A DNA stretch of 64,000 nucleotides from Sphingomonas phyllosphaerae 5.2 (GCF_000419605.1 NZ_ATTI01000001.1:1339501-1403500); one strand, 5' to 3'. Numbered from the stretch's first letter, positions 9,511 through 19,686 are shown. Made by a program: numbers and translations. The notes: generated by a model from the sequence alone, not told the origin.

Positions 9511-10134
9511 TCAGGCGCGCACGCGTCCCTCGACCAGCGCGATCGCACGCGCGACGGCGGCGTCGACGGAGAGGAAGCTTGTATCGAGTTCCATCGCATC
9601 CGTCGCCGGAACCAAGGGTGCGGTCGAACGCGAGCTGTCGCGATCGTCGCGGGTGCGAATGTCGGCGAGCACCTGATCGTAGCTGGTATCGTCGCCGCGC
9701 TTGCGTAGCTCGTCGTGGCGGCGGCGTGCCCGGATCGGCGGCGTGGCGCGCACGAAGAGCTTGGCGTCCGCGTCCGGTGCGATCACCGTGCCTATATCGC
9801 GCCCGTCGAGCACCGCGCCGCCCGGCTGGTGCGCGAATTTCTTCTGCCGCTGCAGCAAGGCCGCGCGCACCAGCGGGTGGGCGGAGACGATCGACGCCGC
9901 CTGGCCGACCGAATCATCACGCAGCGTCGCATCGGCGAGCAGCAGGTCATCGAAGTCGCATGCCGCGACGGCGTCGGCCTCGATCGCCGGGTCGAGTTCC
10001 AGCCGCCGCACCTGCGCGGCGACCGCCCGGTAAAGCAGCCCGGTATCGAGGTGCGGGATACCATAATGCCGCGCGAGCGCGCGTGCAATCGTGCCCTTCC
10101 CCGACGCTGCGGGGCCATCGACCGCGATGATCAT
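9511..10134 (-). CDS. cmk: Cytidylate kinase
   Basis: Phosphorylates CMP and dCMP using ATP. The P-loop GPAASGKGT is at residues 7-15, directly after the start [17 protein letters not shown] follows, as in all bacterial CMP kinases, and DGRDIGTVI and the DDRD segment near the lid are present. Its length of 207 is slightly short of the usual 220-230 but complete. The start overlaps the aroA stop by four bases (ATGA), so translation is coupled. The aroA-cmk-rpsA arrangement is a classic conserved cluster. Confidence 0.96.
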   Translation of the reverse strand: MIIAVDGPAASGKGTIARALARHYGIPHLDTGLLYRAVAAQVRRLELDPAIEADAVAACDFDDLLLADATLRDDSVGQAASIVSAHPLVRAALLQRQKKFAHQPGGAVLDGRDIGTVIAPDADAKLFVRATPPIRARRRHDELRKRGDDTSYDQVLADIRTRDDRDSSRSTAPLVPATDAMELDTSFLSVDAAVARAIALVEGRVRA

Positions 10135-11468
10135 GCCGCCGCTCCCGACAGTGACGCGAGCTGCTCGTAGAAGGCGGGATAGCTGGTGGCGACCGGCGCG
10201 ATGTCGTCGATGGCGATCGCGTTTCGCGCGTGCAGCCCGGCGACGGTCATGCTCATCGCAATACGATGATCGAGCTTGGTGAAGACGGTGGCGCCGCCGG
10301 CGATCCGCTCGCCTCCCGAGCCGTGGACGGTCAGACCGTCTTCATGCTCCTGCGTCCGGACGCCGTTCGCCTCCAGCGCGGCACGCATTGCGGCGATGCG
10401 GTCGCTTTCCTTCACGCGCAATTCCTCCGCCCCGCGCGCGACCGTCTCACCGGCGGCGAAGGCGGCAGCGACGAACAGCGCCGGGTATTCGTCGATCATC
10501 GACGGGGCCAGATCGTGCGGCACGACGATCCCGGTGAGCGCGGCATGGCGAACGTGCAGGTCGGCAACCGGCTCACCGCCGACGATGCGCGGGTCGACTT
10601 CGGTGATGTCCGCCCCCATCATGCGCAGCGCGGTGAGCAGCCCGGCGCGGGTAGGATTGAGGCCGACATTCTCGATCACGACGTCGCTGCCCGGCACGAT
10701 CGATGCCGCGACCATCCAGAACGCCGCCGATGACGGATCGCCGGGGACGACGATCGACTGCGGCTTCAACTCCGCCTCTCCGGTCAGCGAGATGATCCGG
10801 CCGCGCGGGCCGCGCTCGACGGTGATCTGCGCGCCGAAGCCGGCCAGCATCCGCTCGCTGTGATCGCGAGTCGGCACCGGCTCGATCACACGTGTGATGC
10901 CCGGCGTGTTGAGCCCGGCGAGCAATATCGCCGACTTCACCTGCGCAGATGCGACGGGTAGCTCGTATTCGATCGGCACCGCCGGGCAGGCGCCGCGCAC
11001 CGTCAGCGGCAGGCGCGTGCCTGGCGACGCCTCGATCGACGCACCCATCTGCGCCAGCGGCACGGTGACGCGCGCCATCGGGCGCGAAGACAGCGATGCG
11101 TCGCCGGTAAAGGTCGCGGTGATCGGGTGGCTGGCGACCAGCCCCATCAGCAATCGCGTCGAGGTGCCGGAATTGCCCATCTCCAGCCCCTGCCGCGGCT
11201 GCAGCAGCCCGCCGACGCCGACGCCGTGGATGCGCCAGACACCGTCGCTGCCGCGCTCGATCGCGGCGCCCATCGCGCGCATCGCCGCGGCGGTGGCGAG
11301 CACGTCCTCGCCCTCCAGCAGCCCTTCGACGCGGCTCTCGCCGACGGCGAGCGCGGAAAGCATCAGCGACCGGTGGCTGATCGACTTGTCGCCGGGCACG
11401 CGGATGCGGCCGGACAGTGTCGTCGCAGCGGGAACGGTAAACGGAGTGGGGGAAGAGGTATGCGCCAT
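10131..11468 (-). CDS. aroA: 3-phosphoshikimate 1-carboxyvinyltransferase (EPSP synthase)
   Basis: Transfers enolpyruvyl from PEP to shikimate-3-phosphate in aromatic amino acid synthesis. It is 445 residues. The N-terminal substrate-binding motif [16 protein letters not shown] is near residues 27-42 and the PEP loop [12 protein letters not shown] near 98-109; RVKESDRI and a C-terminal LDHRIAMSM block complete the enzyme. The PEP loop has the G-N-S-G-T-S order of class II synthases with alanine-like neighbours; sequence alone does not establish glyphosate tolerance. It is the first gene of the aroA-cmk cluster and is divergent from the TIGR02300 gene across 100 bases. Confidence 0.96.
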   Translation of the reverse strand: MAHTSSPTPFTVPAATTLSGRIRVPGDKSISHRSLMLSALAVGESRVEGLLEGEDVLATAAAMRAMGAAIERGSDGVWRIHGVGVGGLLQPRQGLEMGNSGTSTRLLMGLVASHPITATFTGDASLSSRPMARVTVPLAQMGASIEASPGTRLPLTVRGACPAVPIEYELPVASAQVKSAILLAGLNTPGITRVIEPVPTRDHSERMLAGFGAQITVERGPRGRIISLTGEAELKPQSIVVPGDPSSAAFWMVAASIVPGSDVVIENVGLNPTRAGLLTALRMMGADITEVDPRIVGGEPVADLHVRHAALTGIVVPHDLAPSMIDEYPALFVAAAFAAGETVARGAEELRVKESDRIAAMRAALEANGVRTQEHEDGLTVHGSGGERIAGGATVFTKLDHRIAMSMTVAGLHARNAIAIDDIAPVATSYPAFYEQLASLSGAAA

Positions 11469-11568
11469 GCGCGCCGCGCCTTGCCAGCCGCCTTGCGCTA
11501 TGGCAAGGCGCGCTCCACTTCACAGGACTATCCTGTTCGAACCACCCATCCGAAAGGCTTTTCACGGC

Positions 11569-11889
11569 ATGATCCAGCCGGAATGGGGCACGAAGCGTAC
11601 GTGCCCGAAATGCGCGACGCGTTTCTACGACCTCACCAAGGACGAGCCCGTCACCTGCATCAACTGCGGTTATGCATGGGAGCCGGAGCCGATCCTGAAG
11701 TCCAAGCAGCCGATGCCGTTCGAGGCGGCCAAGCCCGAGAAGGAGAAGGTCGACGCCGACCTGGCCGGTGACGACGAGGATCTGGACACCGGTGAGGACG
11801 AGGAGCCCTCGCCCGACGACGAGGTCGATCTGGGCGGCGACGACGACCTTGGTGTCGAAACGACCAGCGAAGAAGATGAAAACAACTGA
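11569..11889 (+). CDS. TIGR02300 (FYDLN acid) family protein
   Basis: A 106-residue protein conserved in alphaproteobacteria and of unknown function. The start ATG at 11569 gives MIQPEWGTKRTCPKCATRFY. A zinc-ribbon-like N-terminus has CPKC and, 20 residues on, CINC; the name-giving FYDL segment lies between (here FYDLT). The second half is extremely acidic, nearly all Asp, Glu, Gly and Ser, and probably disordered. An acidic tail after a zinc ribbon suggests a protein-binding or nucleic-acid-mimic role, but that is inference. It is divergent from aroA and followed by a hairpin pair and tRNA-Ala. Confidence 0.9.
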   Translation: MIQPEWGTKRTCPKCATRFYDLTKDEPVTCINCGYAWEPEPILKSKQPMPFEAAKPEKEKVDADLAGDDEDLDTGEDEEPSPDDEVDLGGDDDLGVETTSEEDENN

Positions 11890-11900
11890 TTTTTGAAAAA

Positions 11901-11960
11901 AGGCTTGGCATGCGGCAAAACGTCGCTTGCCAAGCCTGCAGCCCCCGGTTAGTGGGCTGC
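11901..11960. promoter_or_regulatory. Two consecutive hairpins before tRNA-Ala
   Basis: The first stem is AGGCTTGGCA (11901-11910) with TGCCAAGCCT (11928-11937) around a 17-base loop. The second is GCAGCCC near 11938 with GGGCTGC ending at 11960. The first has six T bases on its minus-strand exit side, like an intrinsic terminator for minus-direction transcripts, yet no minus-strand gene ends here. It may end the upstream gene or shape the tRNA precursor leader. Confidence 0.5.
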
Positions 11961-11974
11961 CTCCCGAACGGAAT

Positions 11975-12050
11975 GGGGCCGTAGCTCAGCTGGGAGAGCG
12001 TCGCAATGGCATTGCGAAGGTCAGGGGTTCGATCCCCCTCGGCTCCACCA
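11975..12050 (+). tRNA. tRNA-Ala (anticodon GGC)
   Basis: 76 bases including an encoded CCA. The acceptor GGGGCCG pairs with CGGCTCC, with one G-U pair. The D arm TAGCTCAGCTGGGAGAGC, the anticodon stem TCGCA/TGCGA with loop ATGGCAT (anticodon GGC), and the T arm GGGTTCGATCCC are all standard. Confidence 0.98.
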
Positions 12051-12290
12051 TTCCTCCGATACTGCAAAGCGATACCGCGAAATTCCGCGACGTATCGCTT
12101 TTTGTCGTTCGATATAGGGCTTCCCTGCGCAGCGCACCCATAGGGTTCTCGTCGGCTTCGGAGTTGGAGCGGCGGCAGGCGGCCGTTCGTACGCTGGCAA
12201 TTCAGACACTTACGGTTGCGCCGTGATCCTTGCTTAGGCTTGCCTTAACCGGCCCCGCGCTATCCCCCTCGCGTAAGTCGAGGGGAGTCC

Positions 12291-14045
12291 ATGTCTTTTT
12301 CCAATCTTGCCATACCTCGGAAGCTCGCGCTGGCGTTCGCGTCGCTGATCGCGACGTTCTCGATCGTCAGCGGCGTGGTGTTCGTGAACGTGATGCGCCT
12401 GCATGATGTCGCCATGGAACGCGACCTGGCGAAGCTGGCGTCCGATCACGCCGACGACATGCTGACCGGCGTCGTCGAGGGGCAGAGTGCCGTGCGCGGC
12501 TATGTGCTTCTGGGCAAGCAGGCGTTCCTCGACACGCATGAGGAAAACAGGCGTGCGATCACCGTCGCTGCGGGCAAGCTGAAGGAAAGCGCGCCGCGCG
12601 CCGATCAGGCCCGGCGTGTCGACAGCTTCCTGGCGGCCGTGGCGGAGTGGCAGAATAACAAGGTTGCCCCGACGCTTGCGGCCTATGGCAATCCTGCGAC
12701 CAGGGAGACGGCGCGCGAGCTTGCCGGCGCGAAGCAGCTCGGCGACATGCGCAAGATCCACAAGGAGATCCAGACGGCGCAGGGCGAGTGGGTCGAGCGG
12801 CAGGACCGGTTGCAGCAGCAGGCGGAATGGACCGTGGAGATCGCACTGGGATTGGGCGGGTTGTTCGCGGTTACGCTTGCCGCGGCAATGGGTTGGCTGT
12901 TGTCGCGGTCGCTGGCGCGGCCGGTCGTCGCCATTGCCGACGTCATGGCCGATCTGGCGTCGGGCCGTACCGACGTGAACGTGCCGAGCACCGATCGCGG
13001 CGACGAAGTCGGCGCCATCGCAAAGGCGGTGCTCGTCTTCCGGGATGCCGCGATCGAGAAGCAGCGGGCGGATCGCGAGCAGCAGTCGGTGATGGAAGAG
13101 GTCGGCATCGGCCTCGAACGCCTCGCCAACGCGGATCTCAGCGCGCGCTTCGCCGACTTCCCGCCGGCTTTCTCGCGGCTGGAGAACGACTTCAACCGGG
13201 CGATCGGCGCGATGGCGCAGGTGATGTCCTCGGTCATGCAGGCGTCGAGCGACATCAAAAGCGGCGCGGCCGACATCCGTTCGGCGTCCGACGATCTGTC
13301 GCAGCGTACCGAGCAGCAGGCCGCCAGCCTCGAGGAAACCGCCGCGGCGATGGAGGAGATCACCAGCACCGTCCAGCGCACCGCGAAGGACGCCGCGAAG
13401 GCCGATCAGATCGTCGCCGCAGCACGGCACGAGGCCGCGGCATCGGGCGATGTCGTCAGCCGCGCGGTGGACGCGATGGGCGGGATCGAGCGATCCTCGC
13501 ACGAAATCAGTGACATCATCAGCGTGATCGATGCGATCGCCTTCCAGACGAACCTGCTCGCGCTCAACGCCGGGGTCGAGGCGGCACGGGCTGGCGACGC
13601 GGGCAAGGGCTTCGCGGTGGTTGCGTCCGAAGTGCGCGCGCTGGCGCAGCGCTCGGCCGATGCCGCCAAGGACGTCAAGGTGAAGATCAACGCCTCGGCG
13701 GAACAGGTCGAACTCGGGGTCGGGCTGGTCGGCGACGCCGGCACGGCCCTGAAGCGGATCAATGCGCGGATCGACGAGATAAGTGCCTTGATGTCAGGCA
13801 TTAGTGCGTCCGCGGAGCAACAGGCGATCGGCCTCGAGCAGGTCAATACGGCCGTCGGCGAGATGGACAACGTGACGCAACAGAATGCCGCGATGGTCGA
13901 GCAGGCGACCGCCGCCGCCCGGAGTCTGGCGAGCGAGGCGGATCAGCTTTCGCTGCAAGTATCGCGCTTTGCGATCGAGGCGCCATCCGCCGCGGCGGGG
14001 TCGCGTGTGCACGGCGGCAGCGAGCGGCGTCGCCTAGCGGCCTAG
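12291..14045 (+). CDS. Methyl-accepting chemotaxis protein
   Basis: A 584-residue transmembrane chemoreceptor. A first membrane helix is at about residues 12-35, then a periplasmic four-helix-type ligand region (about 36-180, with QSAVRGYVLLG typical of CHASE3-like sensors), a second membrane helix at about 183-206 and a HAMP domain at about 207-260. The cytoplasmic signalling tip near residues 415-465 contains IAFQTNLLALNAGVEAARAG and FAVVASEVRALAQRS. The C-terminus (RRRLAA) lacks the CheR-binding NWETF-type pentapeptide, so adaptation probably relies on other receptors or CheR classes. No other che gene is nearby, so it is an orphan receptor. Confidence 0.95.
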   Translation: MSFSNLAIPRKLALAFASLIATFSIVSGVVFVNVMRLHDVAMERDLAKLASDHADDMLTGVVEGQSAVRGYVLLGKQAFLDTHEENRRAITVAAGKLKESAPRADQARRVDSFLAAVAEWQNNKVAPTLAAYGNPATRETARELAGAKQLGDMRKIHKEIQTAQGEWVERQDRLQQQAEWTVEIALGLGGLFAVTLAAAMGWLLSRSLARPVVAIADVMADLASGRTDVNVPSTDRGDEVGAIAKAVLVFRDAAIEKQRADREQQSVMEEVGIGLERLANADLSARFADFPPAFSRLENDFNRAIGAMAQVMSSVMQASSDIKSGAADIRSASDDLSQRTEQQAASLEETAAAMEEITSTVQRTAKDAAKADQIVAAARHEAAASGDVVSRAVDAMGGIERSSHEISDIISVIDAIAFQTNLLALNAGVEAARAGDAGKGFAVVASEVRALAQRSADAAKDVKVKINASAEQVELGVGLVGDAGTALKRINARIDEISALMSGISASAEQQAIGLEQVNTAVGEMDNVTQQNAAMVEQATAAARSLASEADQLSLQVSRFAIEAPSAAAGSRVHGGSERRRLAA

Positions 14046-14694
14046 TCGCCGGGGTTCGGGTTGCGGTGTGATCGGTCGGCGCGGTTCCGGAGCGGGAAGG
14101 CCGCCGCGGGGACGAGTGGTGACGCCGCGTATCGCAACATGCGCGATCAGCGCCGCGATTTGGCGCTCCGGTCTCGCAATCGGTCTTCAGGTGAACACCT
14201 CGGTGCCGGGAACGCGTCGTTCGAATATCGGCTGCGCAGTTCTCCGGGGTTCCGACGAGCAGGCGGGCGCAGGTCGGACCTCCGGGGAATGCTGGCAAGG
14301 CTGTTTCGATGGCCACGGCTGGCGCCAGCCGAGCGGGCAGGGTAGGACAGAGACGCTTTCGACGGGCAGGGTCCAACTCGGTCCGATTTCCATCGGCAGC
14401 GGCACGGCCAGACCGATCGTGACTGTTGCCCAGCCTGTCGTCACCGGCCCATCAACGGGCCGCTAACGGGCCCGCTACCTGATCTCCGGCTGCCGTGGCC
14501 AATATGATTTCGACGAAGGATGCGCGCGAGATACAGGTCCCGTGGCGAGACCTGAGCCGGTGCGTGAACTTGGCGGCGGGGCAGGGGCGGCGCTCGCGCC
14601 GGGGCGGGGCTGCGCGCCACGTGCGGTCACCGATCGATCATTGCGACCTTTGGGGCTGTTCGACGCCGACCCGATCGGTTGCGGCGTCGGGCGA
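14046..14694. other. 649-base region without a supported gene
   Basis: Open frames exist on both strands but none has a ribosome-binding site, membrane pattern or recognisable family. Near 14445-14475 there is a G/C-rich stretch with a repeated AACGGGCC. No repeat of the REP-like family is present. It is bounded by the chemoreceptor stop and a convergent small gene. Confidence 0.4.
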
Positions 14695-14883
14695 TCAGCG
14701 GACCGGCTTGTCGGTCCGCTTGATCAGCCATGGCGCCGACCGCTGGGACGGCATGTCGGGGCGCGACACCTTCGTGGTCGTGCCGGGCTGCAACCCGAAC
14801 CAGTGCGGACGATCGACGGCGACGAGGATCGCGAGAACGGTCGAGCCGATGGCGAACCATGCCGAAAGAGCGCGTGACGTCAT
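14695..14883 (-). CDS. Small single-pass membrane protein, unknown
   Basis: A 62-residue protein. The ATG at 14883 is preceded by AAGGAGG at a seven-base spacing, among the best ribosome-binding sites in the window, which is why this start is chosen over a longer in-frame opening. An N-terminal hydrophobic helix at about residues 5-24 (LSAWFAIGSTVLAILVAV) is followed by a basic, proline-rich tail containing HWFGLQPG and ending KRTDKPVR. It could be an uncleaved signal anchor with a short soluble tail. No family is recognised. It stands alone between the chemoreceptor and rpsD. Confidence 0.7.
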   Translation of the reverse strand: MTSRALSAWFAIGSTVLAILVAVDRPHWFGLQPGTTTKVSRPDMPSQRSAPWLIKRTDKPVR

Positions 14884-15041
14884 TGAGAACCTCCTTCCCG
14901 CATGGGGCAGTGATCGGCCGTATCGACCGGAGCGCATGGATGTAGCGCCCGTGCGCGATCCCGGTGTAGCTCTCTCATGACAAATGCTTGCTGAGATCCG
15001 GTTAACGATCGCCACGCGGGCATCGCGACGAGCAGGCAAAG

Positions 15042-15075
15042 AAAAAGGACGGCCCCGCGGGGGACCGTCCTTTTT
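15042..15075 (-). terminator. Intrinsic terminator of rpsD
   Basis: AAAAAGGACGG (15042-15052) pairs with CCGTCCTTTTT (15065-15075) around a GC-rich loop that itself contains CCCCGCGGGG. On the minus strand the stem is followed by a U-run. It begins about 36 bases after the rpsD stop. Confidence 0.9.
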
Positions 15076-15111
15076 CTTGTCGACCGGCGGTGGAGCCGCC
15101 GGGCCGCCGGA

Positions 15112-15726
15112 TCAGCGCGAGTAGAACTCGACGACCAGGTTCGGCTCCATCTTCACCGGATACGGCACCTCGTCCAGCGTCGGCACGCGGACCAGCGTCA
15201 CCTTGGTGTTGCCGTCCTGTGCGACATAGTCGGGCACTTCGCGCTCGGCGAGGTTCTGTGCTTCCATGACCAGCGCCATTTCCTGCGCCTTGCCACCCAG
15301 CGAGATCTCGTCGCCGACGTTGCAGCGGCGCGACGCGACGTTGCACTTCACGCCGTTGACGCGGATGTGACCGTGGCTGACCAGCTGACGCGCTGCCCAG
15401 ATCGTCGGCGCATACTTCGCACGATAGACGATCGCGTCCAGGCGACGCTCGAGCAGGCCGATCAGGTTCTGCGAGGTATCGCCCTTCATGCGCGACGCTT
15501 CGTCATAGGCGTGACGGAACTGCTTCTCGGTCACGTCGCCGTAATAGCCCTTGAGCTTCTGCTTGGCGCGCAGCTGGATGCCGAAGTCCGACACCTTGCC
15601 CTTGCGGCGCTGACCATGCTGGCCGGGGCCGTATTCGCGCTTGTTGACCGGGCTCTTCGGACGGCCCCAGATGTTCTCGCCGAGACGGCGATCGAGCTTG
15701 TACTTGGCGCTATGGCGCTTCGACAT
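15112..15726 (-). CDS. rpsD: 30S ribosomal protein S4
   Basis: Primary 16S rRNA-binding protein that nucleates 30S assembly. It is 204 residues and starts [21 protein letters not shown], as in alphaproteobacterial S4. The RNA-binding S4 domain covers about residues 94-155, with [20 protein letters not shown] and [12 protein letters not shown]. It ends at FYSR. It is a stand-alone gene with its own terminator, divergent from a chorismate mutase gene; in enterobacteria S4 sits in the alpha operon, but an isolated rpsD is normal in sphingomonads. Confidence 0.98.
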   Translation of the reverse strand: MSKRHSAKYKLDRRLGENIWGRPKSPVNKREYGPGQHGQRRKGKVSDFGIQLRAKQKLKGYYGDVTEKQFRHAYDEASRMKGDTSQNLIGLLERRLDAIVYRAKYAPTIWAARQLVSHGHIRVNGVKCNVASRRCNVGDEISLGGKAQEMALVMEAQNLAEREVPDYVAQDGNTKVTLVRVPTLDEVPYPVKMEPNLVVEFYSR

Positions 15727-15961
15727 GATACTTCCTTGGCAATATGCGAACGACGTTTTCCGCCTTCCTGGTCCGAAAACCGGTTTCCCACTTTTCGGGG
15801 AAGGCAGGGTTGTTCCCGGTCTCGCGCCACACCTCCGAGAAAGAGGTGCAGGCCCGCCGCTTCACCGGGATGCGGGGGCGATTGCGAAGCGGCGCGCCTA
15901 GCCGGGACAGGCGCCGAAGTCAAGCTGGACAGGAGCGCCGCGCCGCGCCAAGCAGCGCGCC

Positions 15962-16264
15962 ATGAGCGAGATCCTGCCCGGCGAGCGTTGCACCGACATG
16001 ACCGAAGTCCGCGCGGGCGTGGACGCGCTGGACCGCGAACTGGTCGCGCTGCTGCGCCGTCGGTTCGACTATATGGACGCGGCGGCGCGCATCAAGCCGG
16101 CGCGCACGGCGGTGCGCGACGAGGCGCGCAAGGCGCAGGTGATCGCACAGGCCGCCGCCGAGGCCGCGCGGCTGGACCTGCCCGCCGAGGCCGTGGCGGC
16201 GATGTGGGAGACGCTGGTCGAAGCGTCGATCGCGTATGAGCTGAAGGCGTTCGACGCGCGGTAG
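15962..16264 (+). CDS. Chorismate mutase (AroQ class)
   Basis: A 100-residue all-helical AroQ-type protein that rearranges chorismate to prephenate. The start is the ATG at 15962 (MSEILPGERCTDMTEVRAGV). Motifs are VDALDRELVALLRRRFDYMDAAARIK, whose arginine and lysine serve the active site, then VRDEARKAQVI and an AMWETLVEASIAYEL helix. The small size, without prephenate dehydratase or dehydrogenase fusion, also fits isochorismate-pyruvate lyase (PchB), and the two are hard to separate by eye; no siderophore genes are nearby, which favours chorismate mutase. It is divergent from rpsD. Confidence 0.88.
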   Translation: MSEILPGERCTDMTEVRAGVDALDRELVALLRRRFDYMDAAARIKPARTAVRDEARKAQVIAQAAAEAARLDLPAEAVAAMWETLVEASIAYELKAFDAR

Positions 16265-16389
16265 GCGGATCGCAGCGGCACGCGCGGCTTCCCGAACCTT
16301 CGGCATCATCCAGCGGTTCGAAGTTTAGTGAACAGGTTCCGGGCCGGGTCCGGGGCGACCGGTGACCCAGCGGATCGGCCGGACGTCGC

Positions 16390-17130
16390 TCAAACCTTTG
16401 CGGCGTAGATCATCCGGCCCGGCCCGAGCCGCTCGAAAACCTCGGTAAGCTCGCTTTCGCCGACCGCGAAGCAGCCCTGGCTGCGGCCAAGCATCCCGCG
16501 TTCGCGGATCATGTCGGGATTGGCATACCAGGCGGCGTGCACGACGATCGCACGGTCGAGCGCATTGTTGTTGGTTGCGTCCAGCCCGAGCAGCCGCTGC
16601 GAGCGGCCGTGCTTGCCGACGTAATAATCTGCGGTTGCGAAGGCGCCCTCGCACGAGGCGTTGGAGCCATTCTGGTTCGAGAAGCGCTGGAGATAGCCGG
16701 TGTGCGCGGGGTCAGACCCGCTGCCGTGCGCGACGAGCTTCGAGACCGTGCGGCCGTCCTCGAGATTGATGAGGTGGAAGCGCGGCAGGCCGGAGCCGGT
16801 CGTGAAATCAGCGACGGCGATCCGGTCGCGCTTGGCGATGCGGCTGCCGTGCTGTTCGAGCGCGGCGAGCGCGCGGCGCAGCAGGCGCGGGTTGACGCCG
16901 GGCGCATCGATCGCGGGCGGCACCGCGGCGCTGGCGACCGCCGGCTGCGTCACCGGCGTGTGCGACGGGTGGAAGAAGTCGTCCGGCAGCAGCGACTCCG
17001 GCGCGCTGCGGCGCGCGCGCTCACGCATCCCGGCCGACACCGCACCCGGGATCATCAAGGCGCCGGCGAACAATCCGCCGGTCTTCAGCAAAGCACGACG
17101 CGACGGCGCCATATCCTGCGACATGGTCAT
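16390..17130 (-). CDS. Murein L,D-transpeptidase catalytic-domain family protein with Tat-like signal
   Basis: A 246-residue exported protein. The start is placed at 17130 (MTMSQDM), with a second ATG at 17124 also possible; upstream frame residues look random. The N-terminus has SRRALLKTGGLFAGALMIPG, a twin-arginine-type signal peptide. The C-terminal domain carries GMLGRSQGCFAV near residue 220, the YkuD-like catalytic cysteine motif of the YbiS-unrelated PF13645 family, plus HAAWYANPDMI before it. The expected role is peptidoglycan cross-linking or anchoring in the periplasm. It faces away from a second transpeptidase gene across about 200 bases. Confidence 0.82.
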   Translation of the reverse strand: MTMSQDMAPSRRALLKTGGLFAGALMIPGAVSAGMRERARRSAPESLLPDDFFHPSHTPVTQPAVASAAVPPAIDAPGVNPRLLRRALAALEQHGSRIAKRDRIAVADFTTGSGLPRFHLINLEDGRTVSKLVAHGSGSDPAHTGYLQRFSNQNGSNASCEGAFATADYYVGKHGRSQRLLGLDATNNNALDRAIVVHAAWYANPDMIRERGMLGRSQGCFAVGESELTEVFERLGPGRMIYAAKV

Positions 17131-17336
17131 GAGTAACGCTAATCCCCGCTTGAACACCCGCGATGTAGCATGGAACGAGTTAATTATAGGCAACGTTAAC
17201 CGCTGTTTGTCGCCGCCGCCCGCGCATTTGCCGCAGATGCCGAACGCTTCGTCGTCCGGCACCGATGCGGCGGTCGCGCGTTCGATGCGGTGAGTGATCC
17301 GGATGGTCCGGGATCGACAACCGAGATCGGAAAGAC

Positions 17337-17918
17337 ATGGCCACGCGCCGAATCGCTCCCGTGCTGCTCGCCGCGCTGCTGACCGCCGGCGTTGCGGGGC
17401 CAGCCTATGCCGGTGCGACGGACGCGCGCGCGATCACCGTGGCAGCCGCGACGCTGCCGCCGAACCGCTTCCTGTGGACCCCCGCAGCCAGTGGGCCGGG
17501 ACGCGTCAGCGTGCTGATCTCGGTGCCCGACCAGCGCGCCTATGTCTTCCGCGGCGAGCAGCTGGTCGCGGCATCCTCGGTGTCGACCGGGTCGGATGAG
17601 CGGCCGACGCCACTGGGCACGTTCACGATCCTGCAGAAGGAGCAGGACCACCGTTCCAACCTCTACGACGACGCGCCGATGCCGTACATGCAACGCCTGA
17701 CGTGGGACGGGGTGGCGATGCATGCGGGCCGCAATCCCGGCTTTCCGGCCTCACACGGCTGTATCCGGCTGCCGACCGGCTTCGCCAGGAAGCTGTTCGA
17801 GGCGACAAAGCTGGGCGCGACGGTGGAGGTGACCGCCGACGCCTATGTCGCAGGCGCGTACGTGCGGAGCGGCGAAGCCGGGCAGGCCGCCCGTGCGAAC
17901 GATTACGCCAGCCGGTAG
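17337..17918 (+). CDS. YkuD-type L,D-transpeptidase
   Basis: A 193-residue secreted protein. A cleavable signal peptide covers about residues 1-25 (LLAALLTAGVAGPAYA). The L,D-transpeptidase domain is marked by HAGRNPGFPASHGCIRLP, with the catalytic cysteine near residue 142 and the upstream histidine. These enzymes make 3-3 cross-links in murein or attach proteins to it. Length is typical of single-domain members, with no peptidoglycan-binding module. It is divergent from another transpeptidase of a different subfamily, and convergent with, and four bases from, the TSUP gene. Confidence 0.9.
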   Translation: MATRRIAPVLLAALLTAGVAGPAYAGATDARAITVAAATLPPNRFLWTPAASGPGRVSVLISVPDQRAYVFRGEQLVAASSVSTGSDERPTPLGTFTILQKEQDHRSNLYDDAPMPYMQRLTWDGVAMHAGRNPGFPASHGCIRLPTGFARKLFEATKLGATVEVTADAYVAGAYVRSGEAGQAARANDYASR

Positions 17919-17922
17919 CCCA

Positions 17923-18702
17923 TCAGCGGCCCAGCCACGCCCACAATGGATTGGCCGGATCCGCGAGCAGCTTGACGGTCAGTGCGACCGACATGATCAC
18001 GAGCAGCGGCCGCACGCCCTTCCCGCCGAAGCGCAGCGCCGCCCACGCGCCGCATTGATTCCCGAGCACGTTCGCGGCGGCCATCGCCCCGCCGAGCAGC
18101 CACAATACCTTGCCGCCCGCGATCATCGCCACCAGCGCGGCGACGTTGGTGGAGAGGTTGAGGAACTTGGTGTTGGCGATCGCGCGCACCAGCCCGAGCC
18201 CGCCGAGCGCGACCAGCGCCGTGGTGAGGAACGAGCCGGTGCCCGGGCCGAAGAAGCCGTCGTAGAAACCGAGCAGGGTGGTGGCGACGGTGAGCCCGGC
18301 GCGGCCGAGGCGCGCATGACGGTCGACCTCGCTCATCGGAGGGGCAAGCAGGAAGTAGAATGCCATCGCGATGAGCAGCACGGGGACGAACGCGGCGAGG
18401 AAGCGCGGGTCGACGTGCTGCACCGCCACCGCGCCGCCGACCGAGCCGGCGAAGGCACCCGCGGCGGGCAGCGCGAAACGGCGCAGGTCGACATGGCCCG
18501 CGCGCCAGAAGGTGACGAACGCGGAGCCCGTGCCGACCGCGCTTTGCAGCTTGTTGGTGGCGAGGGCCGCGACCGGCGGCACGCCCGACGCGAGCAGCGC
18601 GGGGATGGTGAGCAGCCCCCCGCCGCCCGCCAGCGCGTCGATCGTGCCGGCGACGAACGCGACGGCGACCAGGAAGGCGAAGATGTCGGGCGCGAGATGC
18701 AT
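17923..18702 (-). CDS. TSUP family transporter (TauE/SafE-like)
   Basis: A 259-residue inner-membrane permease of the sulfite-exporter TauE/SafE superfamily, with about eight hydrophobic helices. The family signature is near the N-terminus, GTIDALAGGGGLLTIPALLA, and a second half-repeat signature is FYDGFFGPGTGSFLTTALV. Substrates in the family are sulfur-containing anions or organosulfonates, and the actual one is unknown; the sulfate-assimilation genes of this window are 10 kb away. It is convergent with the transpeptidase gene and divergent from the sirtuin gene by 56 bases. Confidence 0.92.
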   Translation of the reverse strand: MHLAPDIFAFLVAVAFVAGTIDALAGGGGLLTIPALLASGVPPVAALATNKLQSAVGTGSAFVTFWRAGHVDLRRFALPAAGAFAGSVGGAVAVQHVDPRFLAAFVPVLLIAMAFYFLLAPPMSEVDRHARLGRAGLTVATTLLGFYDGFFGPGTGSFLTTALVALGGLGLVRAIANTKFLNLSTNVAALVAMIAGGKVLWLLGGAMAAANVLGNQCGAWAALRFGGKGVRPLLVIMSVALTVKLLADPANPLWAWLGR

Positions 18703-18758
18703 GGGTGCGCGGCCTATGCCGCTTTCGTGCGCGCCGCCAGCATCATAGGGTGCCCGGC

Positions 18759-19448
<690 letters not shown>

Positions 19449-19686
19449 GCGGCGCGGCGTTACGGTCGGGACTTCGGAGCGTCGGCGCAGCACGGCTGGT
19501 GGACTGACGGCGCCGCAAGCCCCGCGCATCGGAACGGCGTATCGCGCGCCACGTCGCGATGGCCTTGTTCACGACCGCACGACCGTCGTCCCGGATCACG
19601 TCCGGGCAACGGTCGATGCTGATGACGGGTGGGTGTCGACCCTGTCAGGCCGCGCGGCCGGGCCGACGCTGCCGGACATACCCGCG

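Noticed and set aside
12051..12290. Genomic island attached at tRNA-Ala
   Set aside because: No integrase, no repeat of the tRNA 3' end and no shift in base composition is visible downstream.
14068..14466. Possible small gene after the chemoreceptor
   Set aside because: Frames on both strands lack ribosome-binding sites and look like random GC-rich translation.
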